The notes beneath the pieces are model-generated. The model searched no databases. It was not told the DNA's origin and was given only the letters and a program-made list of their open reading frames with translations. A program made the position numbers and the translations under genes. DNA of 64,000 nucleotides from Porphyromonas gingivicanis JCM 15907. Its GTDB lineage: Bacteria; Bacteroidota; Bacteroidia; Bacteroidales; Porphyromonadaceae. How positions within the stretch are numbered: position 1 is the first letter of the stretch; each line of letters starts with the position of its first letter. The DNA lies in contig NZ_BAKX01000002.1 in NCBI RefSeq assembly GCF_000614585.1, forward strand, positions 124,001-188,000, given 5' to 3'. Shown here in pieces: positions 46,625 through 57,773 of this stretch.

Positions 46625-49586
46625 TCATTTCTTTGCCACTTGTTTCTTTGATTTCTTAGTAGCAAGCATATAAGCTATAGGAGAAGCTACAAAGAGTGTA
46701 CTATAAGTACCAATTACCACCCCAAGCAAAATCGCAAACGTGAAACTGCGCATAGAAGCCCCTCCGAATATGAAGATGATAAACATCACAATGAAAGTGG
46801 TTAGCGAAGTATTCAACGTTCTGGATAGAGTACTATTCAACGCATCGTTAATGGTCGTATAGAGGTCTCTATTGGGATAGGTCTTTACAGTTTCACGAAT
46901 GCGGTCGAAGACTACCACAGTGTCGTTGATAGAGTACCCGATAATTGCCAAGATAGCTGCAATGAAGTTCTGATCGATTTCCATTGTAAATGGCATAAGT
47001 TTCCACAGTAAGATATAGAGAGCTATAATGCTTAGTGTGGTAGCCGTTACCGATGCAAAGGCCCCGATAGAGTAAGAGATACGACGGAAACGAAGCAAAA
47101 TGTAAAGAGCCATAAAGATCAGTGAGATAAGCACCGCAATAAATGCCTTGCGACTAATATCTTTAGACATGCTGGCACTAACTTTTTGAGAACTTACAAT
47201 GCTTTCAGAAAGGAAAGTGTCTTTAGTCACAGGGGTTTGATAGAAGTCTTTGCAAGCGTTGTAGAGCTTTTCGTTGATAGCATCTTCTACTTCAGCTGTG
47301 TTTTCTTCAATCATATAGTTCGTGGCGATACGTACTTCGGTACCTTCGTTACCAATAGAGGTTACCACGAGTTTGTTATCCAACTCAGGAGCTAAAGCTG
47401 CTCGGATCTCTTCGATATTCACCTTTTGGTCAAAAGCTATGACAAAGTTACGTCCTCCAGAGAACTCGATACCCTTGTTTAACCCTAAGGTGAAGTACCC
47501 CACAAGTCCTATGAGCACAAGAATCACAGGGATAGCTATACCAAGTTTACGCTTACCTAATATGTTGAATGAGGGGTTGGTTAGTATGTTGCGAGTAATA
47601 GAGGTCGTGTAGGTTACCTTGCTCATCTTGCCTTTTTTGTCAAGCCATTCCACAACAATACGAGTTAGGAATACGGCAGTAACGAACGAGGCAATCAAAC
47701 CTATAATCAGTGTGGTGGCAAAACCACGAATAGGACCTGTACCAAATGTGTAGAGGATAATTCCTGTAATAATCGTTGTGAGGTTGGAGTCGAAGATAGC
47801 GGAGAAAGCGTTTCCGTATCCATCGGCAATAGCACGGGTTACAGATTTGCCTGCACGCAACTCTTCTTTGATACGTTCAAATATAAGCACGTTGGCATCT
47901 ACCGCCATACCTAATGTAAGCACCAACCCTGCGATACCAGAGAGGGTAAGCACCGAATGGAACGAGGCCAAAATACCTAAGGTAAAGAAGCTGTTGATGA
48001 TAAGTGCCCCATTAGCTACCATACCAGGTATGAAGCCGTATGCCAAGCACATATATATCATAAGGATAAGAAGTGCTACGAAGAAGGAAATAACACCAGA
48101 ACGGATAGATTCTTCTCCGAGGGTAGGCCCTACAACGTTTTCTTGCTCAATAGTAACAGTTGCCTCCATGCGTCCAGAGCTGAGTACATTGGCAAGGTCC
48201 ACAGTCTGCTCTACAGTAAAGTCTCCGCTAATTTCAGAGCGTCCACCTGTAATCTCACCACGAGGGGCAGGGGCAGAGTAAACCACATTGTCCAAAACCA
48301 CGGCAATAGGCTTGCCGATGTTCTCTTTTGTGAGTCGAGCCCATTTGCGCGCTCCCTCTTCATTCATAGCCATTGTAACCACTGGGCCTCTATTAACGAT
48401 AGACTGGCTCATTTCACTCTTTGAGGAGGTTACAACATCTCCCCCTAAGTCGGGTTGTCCCGAGCGATTGCCACGTATAGCATAGAGTTCGTAAAGGTCT
48501 GTCTCTCTCTTGGTTTCAGGGTCTACATAAGGAGCATTCCCCCAAAGAAGAAGAAGGTCTTCACGTATAAATCCTTGTTCTTTGGCTACTTGAATCAAAC
48601 TGTCGATAGCAGCTCGATTGGCATTGCGTGCCATACCAACGATTACTCCTCTATTGACGAGATTGAGGCGATTGAAAAGCACATTCCCCATAGGTTCAGT
48701 AGCTTTTTCTTCTACCTGAGGAGCTTCTTGGGTTGTTCCTCGGGAGTAACTTCTGTTGAGGTCGCTTCCTCTTCTGTCGCAGGTGTTTCTGTGGCAGACT
48801 CTTCTTCGACAGTTGCTTTAGTAGAAGAGAGTGATGCCATAGCAGAGAGACGATTATTGGCATTGATTAGGTCGCCTTCTACTTCTGTATAGTCATACGT
48901 CCGCCAGAATTGGAGGTTAGCACTCTGTTGCAAGAGGCTACGTACACGCTCAGGTTCTTTAACCCCTGGGAGTTCTACTAATATACGCCCCTCTCCTTCT
49001 ATCTTTTGGATGTTGGGAGCGACTACCCCGAAGCGTCTATACGGGTGCGTAACACGTTGATAGAGGCTTCAGATGCACTATTATATTTTTCCTTAAGGAT
49101 TTTGATAACCTCCTCATTGGTGCTACGAGCGGATACTTGCTCACGAAGGTCTCCATTACCAAAGATTATAGAGAGCTGACCTTCTGGGGCTATTTTTTTG
49201 TACTCGCTAACGAACTTGTCGATGAAGTCTCCCGATTGAGAAGACTTGGCAGCATTGTCCAAGGCTTTGAGAAAGTTAGGATCTTCACTATGGCCAGAGA
49301 GGTTGATGAGCAGATCTTTTGCATTGAGGCGCAATACTACGTTCATCCCTCCTTTGAGGTCAAGTCCTAATCCGATTTGTTGTGTTCTTGCTTTCTTGAG
49401 CGTTTGTCCAAACCAAACATTCTCATTAGCCATTGAGTCGAGGTACGCTTTACCGTCTTGTCCTGCAGCGGTCATCGCCTCTGCTTTGCTCTCATAGTGG
49501 CGAACCACGGGAGTAAAGGATAGATAGTAGGCACAGATAATGGCCAACGCAACTGTGATGAAGATCACAAATCCTTTGTTTTGCAT
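46625..49586 (-). CDS. secDF: Protein-export membrane protein SecDF, fused (two frameshifts)
   Basis: Restored length is 987 residues. SecD part: first membrane helix (GFVIFITVALAIICAYYLSF), periplasmic GLDLKGGMNVVL and INVLRTRIDRFGV, then GEITGGRSEISGDF and a six-helix block. SecF part from about residue 670: GIEFSGGRNFVIAF, SISYSIGAFASV-like helices and GYSINDTVVVFDRIRE. It uses the proton motive force to pull secreted proteins through SecYEG. A Glu/Thr/Ser-rich low-complexity insert (about 235-290) interrupts the periplasmic domain. Breaks: near 49035 (minus GACGC should be GACCGC, giving RIDRFGVVAPN) and near 48724-48727 (one A or G missing, giving QPKKAPQVEEKATEPMGN). A -7 element (minus TAACTTTG) is at 49633-49640. 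Confidence 0.94.
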
Positions 49587-49632
49587 CTGTTTTTACTTGC
49601 TTTATAATAAAATACTTAATAATCCACGAGCG

Positions 49633-49666
49633 CAAAGTTATACCTTTTTTTGCGACATATATCAAA
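49633..49666 (-). promoter_or_regulatory. Promoter of secDF (TTTG-N22-TAACTTTG)
   Basis: On the minus strand TTTG (49663-49666) precedes TAACTTTG (49633-49640). The 22-bp spacer is slightly longer than usual. The leader is about 40 nt. Confidence 0.6.
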
Positions 49667-49698
49667 AACTCTCCGATAAAGTAAACTTTTCAAAGAGA

Positions 49699-49722
49699 AA
49701 TGCCCCTGTGAAAAGGGGCATT
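49699..49722 (-). terminator. Terminator of the nrdA-nrdB operon
   Basis: AATGCCCC (49699-49706) pairs with GGGGCATT (49715-49722). On the minus strand it is followed by TCTCTTTG. It lies 31 bp past the nrdB stop. Confidence 0.85.
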
Positions 49723-49752
49723 AGGTAGCCTGAGAGTATAAAAAAGCTTCGC

Positions 49753-50793
49753 TTAAAGATCGTCTTCGATAGAAGCAGACTTGGCATAGGCACTGGGTTT
49801 TGCCTCAAAAAAGTCAGTTTTTATGAGGTTGGAATTGCTGTACTGCGACACCCACCCCATACTCATAGGTTCCTCTTCGTAGCCAGGGAAAATAACCCCT
49901 AAACCAAGATTTGCTGAGCGTAGATTGGCCAAATACATAATATAATCGCTGACCATTTGTTCGGTAAGGCCCTCTATTTCGTTGCCAATAACATACTTAC
50001 CCCATTCGATTTCTTGGAGTGCTCCCTCCTTAATCATACTTCGGAAGAGTTCTTCGCTTTCGGGTGTGAAAAGTTCGGGGGCTTCTTTTTTGAGTTCCAA
50101 TATCATAGAGCGGAAGAGCCATAGGTGCGTATTTTCGTCCCTATTTATATAACGTATCTCTTGAACAGAACCGGGCATTTTTCCGATGCGTCCTAAGTTG
50201 TAAAAGAACATGAAACCTGAGTAGAAGTAAACCCCCTCAAGGATATAATTTGCCACCATAGTACGGAGCAACTGCTCAGGGGTTTTGTTTTCTTGAAACT
50301 CGTTGTAGATATCGCCGATGAACTTGTTACGACGTAGCAAGTGGGGGTCGTCTCTCCACTGATAGAGTATGTCGGTGCGCTCTTCGGGAGAGCAGATAGT
50401 GTCCAACATATAGCTATAACTCTGAGAGTGTACCGCCTCTTGGAATGCTTGTATGGTGAGGCAGAGATTGACCTCGTTGGCGGTGATATACTCGCCTACA
50501 CTGGGGAGATTGGCTGTTTGGATGCTGTCTAAGAAGATTAAGAAGGAGAGGATTTTATCGTAGGCATTCTTTTCGGCAGGCGATAGCAGGCGATAGTCCT
50601 TGATGTCCTGACTGAGATTGATCTCTTCGGGTATCCAAAAGTTGTTCATAGCTGTACGATACCAGTTGGAGACCCATGTATATTTGATGTTGTTAAAATC
50701 GTTGAGGTTGGTTGTATTTCCGTTAATTAAACGACGTTTAGAGAGTTCTATGTCTCCCAACTCATTGAAGAGTGCTTTTTTCTTTAAGTCCAT
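49753..50793 (-). CDS. nrdB: Class I ribonucleotide reductase small (beta, radical) subunit
   Basis: An intact 346-residue protein that holds the dimetal-tyrosyl radical cofactor. The metal ligands are visible: LDSIQTANL (Asp), QEAVHSQSYSYML (Glu and His, with the radical Tyr seven residues after the Glu, as in E. coli Y122), ILEGVYF (Glu) and NRDENTHLWLF (Glu and His). The C-terminal ASIEDDL peptide should dock to the large subunit. The presence of the Tyr argues for a conventional tyrosyl-radical enzyme. It lies 45 bp downstream of nrdA. Confidence 0.96.
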   Translation of the reverse strand: MDLKKKALFNELGDIELSKRRLINGNTTNLNDFNNIKYTWVSNWYRTAMNNFWIPEEINLSQDIKDYRLLSPAEKNAYDKILSFLIFLDSIQTANLPSVGEYITANEVNLCLTIQAFQEAVHSQSYSYMLDTICSPEERTDILYQWRDDPHLLRRNKFIGDIYNEFQENKTPEQLLRTMVANYILEGVYFYSGFMFFYNLGRIGKMPGSVQEIRYINRDENTHLWLFRSMILELKKEAPELFTPESEELFRSMIKEGALQEIEWGKYVIGNEIEGLTEQMVSDYIMYLANLRSANLGLGVIFPGYEEEPMSMGWVSQYSNSNLIKTDFFEAKPSAYAKSASIEDDL

Positions 50794-50838
50794 AAAATTT
50801 TATCAGATAAGGGGTGATGATGATTTCTTCTATTCTCA

Positions 50839-53350
50839 TTAGGCAGAGCAGGTCTCACACTCTTCTACTTCGAGGGCAAGACTTCGGATGTAGTAAAGTG
50901 TCTTGACTCCTTTGTGCCAAGCTCTAAGGTAAAGGTCTCGTATGCCTCCGAAGGTTATATCTTGGGTGATGAAAAGGTTTACCGACTGTGCTTGGTCTAA
51001 GTGGCGTTGGCGCACTCCTGCGGCATCTATAACCCATTTTTGGTCTATGTTGTGTGCGGTTTTGTAGAGCCAGAATGTACTGTCGGTCAAGTTGGGGGCT
51101 ACGCGAGGTACGATAGAGCCTTTCTTCTCTTCCAAGAAGTAACGATTCATAATGGGGTCAGTGCCTGCGGTAGTACCTGCGATTATAGAGGTGGAGCTGG
51201 TAGGTGCTATGGCTAAAAGATAACCATTACGCATACCCTTTTGAGCTACTTTGGAGGCAAGCTCTTGCCACTCAGAAGATTGGTAGTCACGTTTGGTGAA
51301 GTAAGCCCCTGTCTGCCAATCACTACCTTCGAAGTAGTTGTAGCGTCCTTTTTCTTCTGCCAACTCTGCCGAGGCTTCGATGGTATAGAAGTTGATTTTT
51401 TCGTAGAGTTTGTCCATGAAGTCGAGGTGCACCTCGCTCTCCCATGCAATGCCTTTCTTTGCCAATAGGTGGTGGTATCCGCTCGTCCCTAAGCCTATGG
51501 GGCGCATCTTCATATTAGTGATTTCGGCATAGGGTATAGGGTAGAAGTTGAGGTCGATAACGTTGTCCAAAGCACGCACTATGGTGTGGATAATCTCTTT
51601 AAGTTCTTCAGGATGGTCGGTATTGATATTGCCGAGTACGAGTGAGGCTAAGTTGCACACAACGAAGTCGCCTGCAATGTTTTTTTCGATAACTACTTCT
51701 TGGCCTTCCTCTACTTCTACTTTGATTTGCTTCAGGCGTATTTCGCTTTGGTTTTGAGCTATCTCTGTACAGAGGTTCGAGCAGTATATCATACCCTGAT
51801 GGGCATTAGTTCATACGATTAACGGTATCTCTATTGAAGATAAAGGGAGTTCCCGTCTCTACGGCAGATTTGATGATGAGGCGTAACATATCCTTTAGAG
51901 AGATGGCACGTTTGGCAAGGCGATTGTCTGCTAAGCAGTCGAGGTATCTTTTCGTCCACTCGTCTCCATGGTAGTCTTCTAAAGCATATCCTTTAGTACT
52001 CAACACTTCATGAGGGCATAATAGATACCAAGTGCCATTGGGGTTCTCCTCAAGTTGTTGCCAATAGTAATCGGGTACGCATACTCCTGGGAATACATCG
52101 TGTGCCTTCATGCGGTCATCACCGTTGTTGGTACGTATTTGTAGAAACTCTGGCATATCGCGATGCCAAATATCCAAGTAAAGGGCTACAGAGCCTTGGC
52201 GAACGCCTAATTGGTCTACAGCTATGGCTGTGTCATTGGCAAGTTTGACCCACTTGAGTACCCCTCCAGCCACGCCTTTGAAGCCTCTAATGTCGCTCCC
52301 GACGGCACGAATTTTTCCTAAATAGATACCCATTCCTCCTCCGAACTTAGAGACTTGGGCAAAATTGTCTATCGTACGGTAGATGCCAATCAAGTTGTCG
52401 GGCATTACGTCAATAAAGCAACTGGAGAGCTGACTCAAAGGCTTGCGCGCATTGCTCATAGTGGGGGTAGCCATTGTAACCTTGAGTTGAGAGAGTATGT
52501 CGTATATCTTTTTCGCCCAAAATACTTTGTTCTCTCCTTCGGGCAGTGCCAAATGCATAGCAATCCCCATAAACATCTCTTGCGGACTCTCTAAGAGAAC
52601 GTGACTTCCTGAGCGAATTACGTAGCGCTTGGCAATTAGATGCAGACTGCTGTATGTGAGTAGTTGTGTGCGTTCGTTTTCGATGCCTTGTGCCAGACGG
52701 TCGATTTCTTCCTTTGTATAGTGTTCCAAAATGTAACGTCCATAGAGTCCCTCGTTGGTGAGGTACTTAATCTTGGCATAGAAACTGTCTATTTGTAGTG
52801 CTTCTTCTTCTTTATCTAATGCTTTGCGTAGTTCTAAAGCATAGAGGCGAGAGGCTATGTATTCCCAGTTGGGAGCCTGGGGGGTAATGAGCTCTACCGC
52901 TGCCTTAATAAGAGTAGAGAGCGTATTAGCCCCTTCTTTGAAAAAGGCAAAAAACTTGGCATGTAATAGATCTAAAGCGTATACCGCCCCTTCGTGTTGC
53001 TCCTGAATTTCTTTAAGAAGGGAGATAATCTCTTCGTCTTTGATTTGATTGCGGAAGCGATTGATTACTTCTCGAGCTTCGGTACGCTTGGTGCGATAGA
53101 GAATGTAGGCTTTGGCTACCTTGTAATAGCCTCCTTTCATAAGCTCGGTTTCGACTATGTCTTGTACCGTTTCTACATCAATTTGCTTGTATTGTAGTGC
53201 CTCTATAACGGTTAAAATTTGCTTGCAAAGCTCGGTTAGTTCACGCTGACTAATCTTTGTTTTGGTGGCTGCAAAGGCTCGTTTTAGGGCGTTCTTTATC
53301 TTGTCGAGGGTGAACTCCTCGGTCTGTTTGTTTCTTTTTACGATTAGCAT
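50839..53350 (-). CDS. nrdA: Class I ribonucleotide reductase large (alpha) subunit (one 2-bp frameshift)
   Basis: Restored length is 837 residues. It reduces ribonucleoside diphosphates to deoxy forms. An N-terminal ATP cone (MLIVKRNKQTEEFTLDKIKN) implies allosteric activity control. The barrel has PLSQLSSCFIDVMPDN (redox Cys) and MIYCSNLCTEI (radical-site Cys), and the tail ECETCSA carries the external redox pair. The frame breaks at 51809: minus-strand ATGAACTAATGCC should be ATGAACCCTAATGCC (two C lost from CCC), which restores NRMNPNAHQGMIYCSN. This is the only two-base loss found in the window. A -7 element (minus TATCTTTG, 53375-53382) lies 25 bp upstream. Confidence 0.94.
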
Positions 53351-53374
53351 TGCTTGGAAGTCTATTTTGCCCTA

Positions 53375-53382
53375 CAAAGATA
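53375..53382 (-). promoter_or_regulatory. -7 promoter element of nrdA (TATCTTTG)
   Basis: Minus-strand TATCTTTG fits TAnnTTTG and lies 25 bp before the nrdA start. No clear -33 element was seen. Confidence 0.55.
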
Positions 53383-53505
53383 GGTATACCGAATGATTTT
53401 TATAGCATTGAACGAACTTTTGAATGAAAAATATATCATCCTTAAAGAGAACTTTCTGGAGAATAGGGAGATTGCCTATTCGTTATTCAAAGGGTTAATC
53501 CTTAC

Positions 53506-53593
53506 GAGAGTTTGCACGGATGGTTTTGAGAGTTTGCACAGATGGTTTTGAGAGTTTGCACAGATGGTTTTGAGAGTTTGCAATAATGGTTTT
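53506..53593. repeat. 22-bp tandem repeat array, copy 2 (four near-identical units)
   Basis: Units at 53506, 53528, 53550 and 53572 are nearly identical to each other and to the first unit of the array at 43487. AAAGGGTTAAT (53489-53499) again stands 6 bp before the first unit. The array sits in the divergent gap between nrdA and groES. Units 2 and 3 are identical. Confidence 0.9.
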
Positions 53594-53852
53594 CAAAAGT
53601 AGCTATATGGAGAGGAGGAGGGTCGGACAAAATGTCTTAGTACACTTTCCATATACTTCGTTGGGTAAGCTCTGTATGCTACGCTTCTTTTCAGATACCT
53701 AACGGAGGGTTGCGGGTGTTCTTTTTGTTTCTTTTTGCCTTTTCTGGCACGTAAATTGTATGTCTTTCCGTGTGCGCTTTATATCCATACACTATGCAGG
53801 GTATCGCACTATGGAAAAGCAAGAACGTAAATAAACAATACAGACTAAGATT
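53594..53852. other. Leader region upstream of groES
   Basis: No gene. A fifth, very degenerate repeat unit may start at 53594. The groES promoter must lie here, but no good TAnnTTTG match was found. No CIRCE-type inverted repeat (TTAGCACTC...GAGTGCTAA) was seen. Confidence 0.5.
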
Positions 53853-54122
53853 ATGAACATCAAACCACTCGCAGATCGCGTTGTTATTAAACCTGCTGTT
53901 GCAGAAGAAAAGTCGCAGGGAGGTATTATTATTCCCGATACGGCTAAAGAAAAACCACTAAAGGGAGAGGTTGTTGCCGTAGGCAAGGGGACTAAAGACC
54001 AAGCTATGGAACTTAAGGTGGGAGACCAAGTGCTTTATGGTAAGTACGCCGGCACTGAGATAGAAATCGAGGGGGCTAAGGTGCTTATTATGCGCGAAAG
54101 TGATGTGTTGGCTATACTTTAA
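53853..54122 (+). CDS. groES: GroES co-chaperonin
   Basis: An intact 89-residue protein that forms the heptameric lid of the GroEL chamber. It begins [15 protein letters not shown]. The mobile loop, which binds GroEL, covers about residues 17-33 ([17 protein letters not shown]), and the protein ends with [13 protein letters not shown]. The length is typical of Bacteroidota GroES. Its stop codon overlaps the Shine-Dalgarno sequence of the small ORF that follows. Confidence 0.97.
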   Translation: MNIKPLADRVVIKPAVAEEKSQGGIIIPDTAKEKPLKGEVVAVGKGTKDQAMELKVGDQVLYGKYAGTEIEIEGAKVLIMRESDVLAIL

Positions 54123-54127
54123 GGAGG
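54121..54127 (+). promoter_or_regulatory. Strong Shine-Dalgarno sequence (AAGGAGG) for the small ORF
   Basis: AAGGAGG overlaps the groES stop codon and lies 8 nt before ATG 54136. Such a canonical site is unusual for this phylum, where most genes lack one, and it supports translation of the 31-codon ORF. Confidence 0.8.
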
Positions 54128-54135
54128 ATAGGATT

Positions 54136-54231
54136 ATGGGAAAAGGACAAGGAAATGCAGGCGGATGGCCTTCAACAACAGGTAATCCAAGTGGTGGCGG
54201 GAGAAGTAATAACCCTCCTAAGGGGAAATAA
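54136..54231 (+). CDS. 31-residue glycine-rich ORF between groES and groL
   Basis: A short protein rich in Gly, Asn and Pro, starting MGKGQGNAGGWPSTTG and ending NNPPKGK, with a single Trp and a basic tail. It lies 13 bp after groES and 55 bp before groL on the same strand, preceded by a textbook Shine-Dalgarno sequence. The composition predicts an unstructured peptide with no signal sequence. I have an impression of similar short proteins in other Bacteroidota but cannot verify it. A role linked to the chaperonin (substrate, regulator or leader peptide for groL translation) is inferred from position only. Confidence 0.72.
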   Translation: MGKGQGNAGGWPSTTGNPSGGGRSNNPPKGK

Positions 54232-54262
54232 TTAACAAGAGATTGAATAGAAATAAAAGTAA

Positions 54263-55929
<1,667 letters not shown>

Positions 55930-55980
55930 TCTATCCGCCTCATCTTACCGTGCAGTAAAACCCACTGTGCGGAAAAATAA

Positions 55981-56017
55981 AAAGAACCCTCCTTGCACAA
56001 CGCAAGGAGGGTTCTTT
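55981..56017. terminator. Bidirectional terminator after groL
   Basis: AAAGAACCCTCCTTGC (55981-55996) pairs with GCAAGGAGGGTTCTTT (56002-56017), a 16-bp perfect stem with a 5-nt loop. It serves groL and the convergent gene ending at 56041. Confidence 0.95.
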
Positions 56018-56040
56018 ATTGGCTACTTACTCTCTTGTGT

Positions 56041-57120
56041 TTAGAAAGTATATAGGGTGGACTCGTTGTCGATGCGAATAAGCACTGTACCCCTCTCTAC
56101 CGAAGTGGGTAAACGTACTACTACGCTGTTCTCAAAGGTCTCTTGATGTGCCAACAACTGTCCCGCCATATTGTACACCGAAAGTGTGTGCGTCTTGGCA
56201 TCCTCCAAAGAAATCTGCAATTGCCCCTCTGAATAAACAATCTTTGCTTTCGAGAGCAAAGGAGTTTCTACCGAGAGAGGCACTTTGTAGTTTATTTCGC
56301 AACCGCTTTCTGGATACAATGTGAAAGTCTCTCCTGTAGCATTGGTAAAGCACAATAGCTCTTCACAAGTACAATGTCCGCCTACAAGGTCATAATATTT
56401 AACAGCACCTAATCCTTGATTTCCCCCGATACCTTCTATCCAAAAACCAGTATCCAAGAAAAACATTGAATGGCTTTGAAAGGGATCTCCTTTCGTGTAT
56501 TTCCCAAATGGATCTTCTTCTTGATGATGATTCTCTTCCTGATCAAAATATGGTGCAAAAGCCAATTGATAGACTCTACGCTTGCTACCATTGATCTCCT
56601 TATCTGAAATAGAAATCACCTTCATGCGCAACTTCTTAAAACCTTCCTTGAGAGGTGCATTCTCCCAAATGAAAACATCTCCTTCCTTTAGAGCATAGTC
56701 AAAGATTAGAATTTCTTCTCTCTCTGGGTATTTTCTATATACTTTCCCTGTTGTCAAATCTTCTCGCATAAAGAAAGATAGCTCTCCATCTCTCAAGATT
56801 TCGAAATATTTCTTACCTTCCAGCTCCACCTCTCGCTTGATGCTATAGTGATATGTAGTTTTGTCTTCTCCTAACTTTTTGGGAGGTTTAGCCGTGCCAT
56901 CAAAAACTTCACATTGCTTATAGGTATTCCACTTGTTACCTATGGTAAGCATAGGTATCATCTTTGCTTCTTGGGTGTTTTTGGTATGCGTTCTTTCTGC
57001 GAGGTGATTTACAAAGACAGCTTCTTGGAGTTCTGTCAGTTTTGTTTCCTGACTTTTCCCTGTCCATGCGAAGCAGGAAAGCATTGGAATCAATAATGCT
57101 ATAAATCTTTTACTTATCAT
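56041..57120 (-). CDS. Exported protein of unknown function with T9SS sorting domain
   Basis: A 359-residue protein with a signal peptide ending near GKSQE (residue 24). The middle part (about 55-260) is beta-rich, with repeated strand pairs (KKYFEILRDGELSFFMRED, YQLAFAPYFDQEENHHQEED) and a CTCEELLC cysteine cluster near residue 253. No domain is recognised. The C-terminus (TLSVYNMAGQLLAHQETFENS to GTVLIRIDNESTLYTF) fits a T9SS sorting domain. It is monocistronic and convergent with groL. A similar overall build occurs in several secreted Porphyromonas proteins of unknown role. Confidence 0.75.
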   Translation of the reverse strand: MISKRFIALLIPMLSCFAWTGKSQETKLTELQEAVFVNHLAERTHTKNTQEAKMIPMLTIGNKWNTYKQCEVFDGTAKPPKKLGEDKTTYHYSIKREVELEGKKYFEILRDGELSFFMREDLTTGKVYRKYPEREEILIFDYALKEGDVFIWENAPLKEGFKKLRMKVISISDKEINGSKRRVYQLAFAPYFDQEENHHQEEDPFGKYTKGDPFQSHSMFFLDTGFWIEGIGGNQGLGAVKYYDLVGGHCTCEELLCFTNATGETFTLYPESGCEINYKVPLSVETPLLSKAKIVYSEGQLQISLEDAKTHTLSVYNMAGQLLAHQETFENSVVVRLPTSVERGTVLIRIDNESTLYTF

Positions 57121-57310
57121 GATTGTATCTTTTAAATGTTAGTGCTCTTCTACAAGGAGCAGAACACGAACCTATTGTGTTTTACGAGTGCAATTTATGT
57201 AAATATTGTGTGTTGTACAATGGTTAAAATTATAGAGTTTTGTCGGAGGGCTAATGTAGAGAATGTGGAGGGTAGGTATTCTGTGTGAACAAGGTGTGCC
57301 CAAAAAGGGT

Positions 57311-57318
57311 TACCTTTG
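57311..57318 (+). promoter_or_regulatory. -7 promoter element (TACCTTTG)
   Basis: TACCTTTG fits TAnnTTTG and lies 36 bp before the C_GCAxxG_C_C gene. No -33 match at normal spacing. Confidence 0.5.
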
Positions 57319-57353
57319 GTCGAAAGAAATAATCAAAATAAGGAGATTAAAAG

Positions 57354-57737
57354 ATGAATAAGGAAGAAAACAAAAAAGCGGTGGAATACTTCCACGCAGG
57401 ACCTAACAATTGGAACTGCGCACAGTCTATCGTAAAGAGCTTTCAGGCAGAGTCCAACATGAGTGATGAGGATATAGAGCTTACTTATCGTTCTAAGGGA
57501 GGTGGTCGTGCCGAAGGTGGTTTGTGCGGAGCTGTTTATGCTGCAAAGCAGATGTTGGGCGAAGATTCGCCCGAAGCGCAAGCTCTTCAGGAGGAATTCC
57601 GTCAGCAGTGGGGTGCTTTGACTTGTAAGGAACTCAAAGCGGAGAAGCGTGTGCCCTGTACCGATACCGTAGGGTTGGCAGACCAACTTTTGGAGAAATA
57701 CCTCGCTATCCAACAGGAGCGTTTGGCGCACACTTGA
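57354..57737 (+). CDS. C_GCAxxG_C_C family protein
   Basis: A 127-residue protein of the family named after its cysteine pattern. The motif appears as NWNCAQSIV, GGLCGAVYAAKQML and the later LTCKEL and RVPCTDTV cysteines. The family is thought to bind a metal or redox cofactor; its role is not established. It lies 36 bp before the MATE transporter gene on the same strand, so the two may be co-expressed. Confidence 0.88.
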   Translation: MNKEENKKAVEYFHAGPNNWNCAQSIVKSFQAESNMSDEDIELTYRSKGGGRAEGGLCGAVYAAKQMLGEDSPEAQALQEEFRQQWGALTCKELKAEKRVPCTDTVGLADQLLEKYLAIQQERLAHT

Positions 57738-57773
57738 TAGTAAAAAGCATAAGCTACCCCTCTTCTTTGTAGT

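Noticed and set aside
53506-53593. Possible CRISPR array
   Set aside because: The 22-bp units are directly adjacent with no unique spacers, and there are no cas genes in the window.
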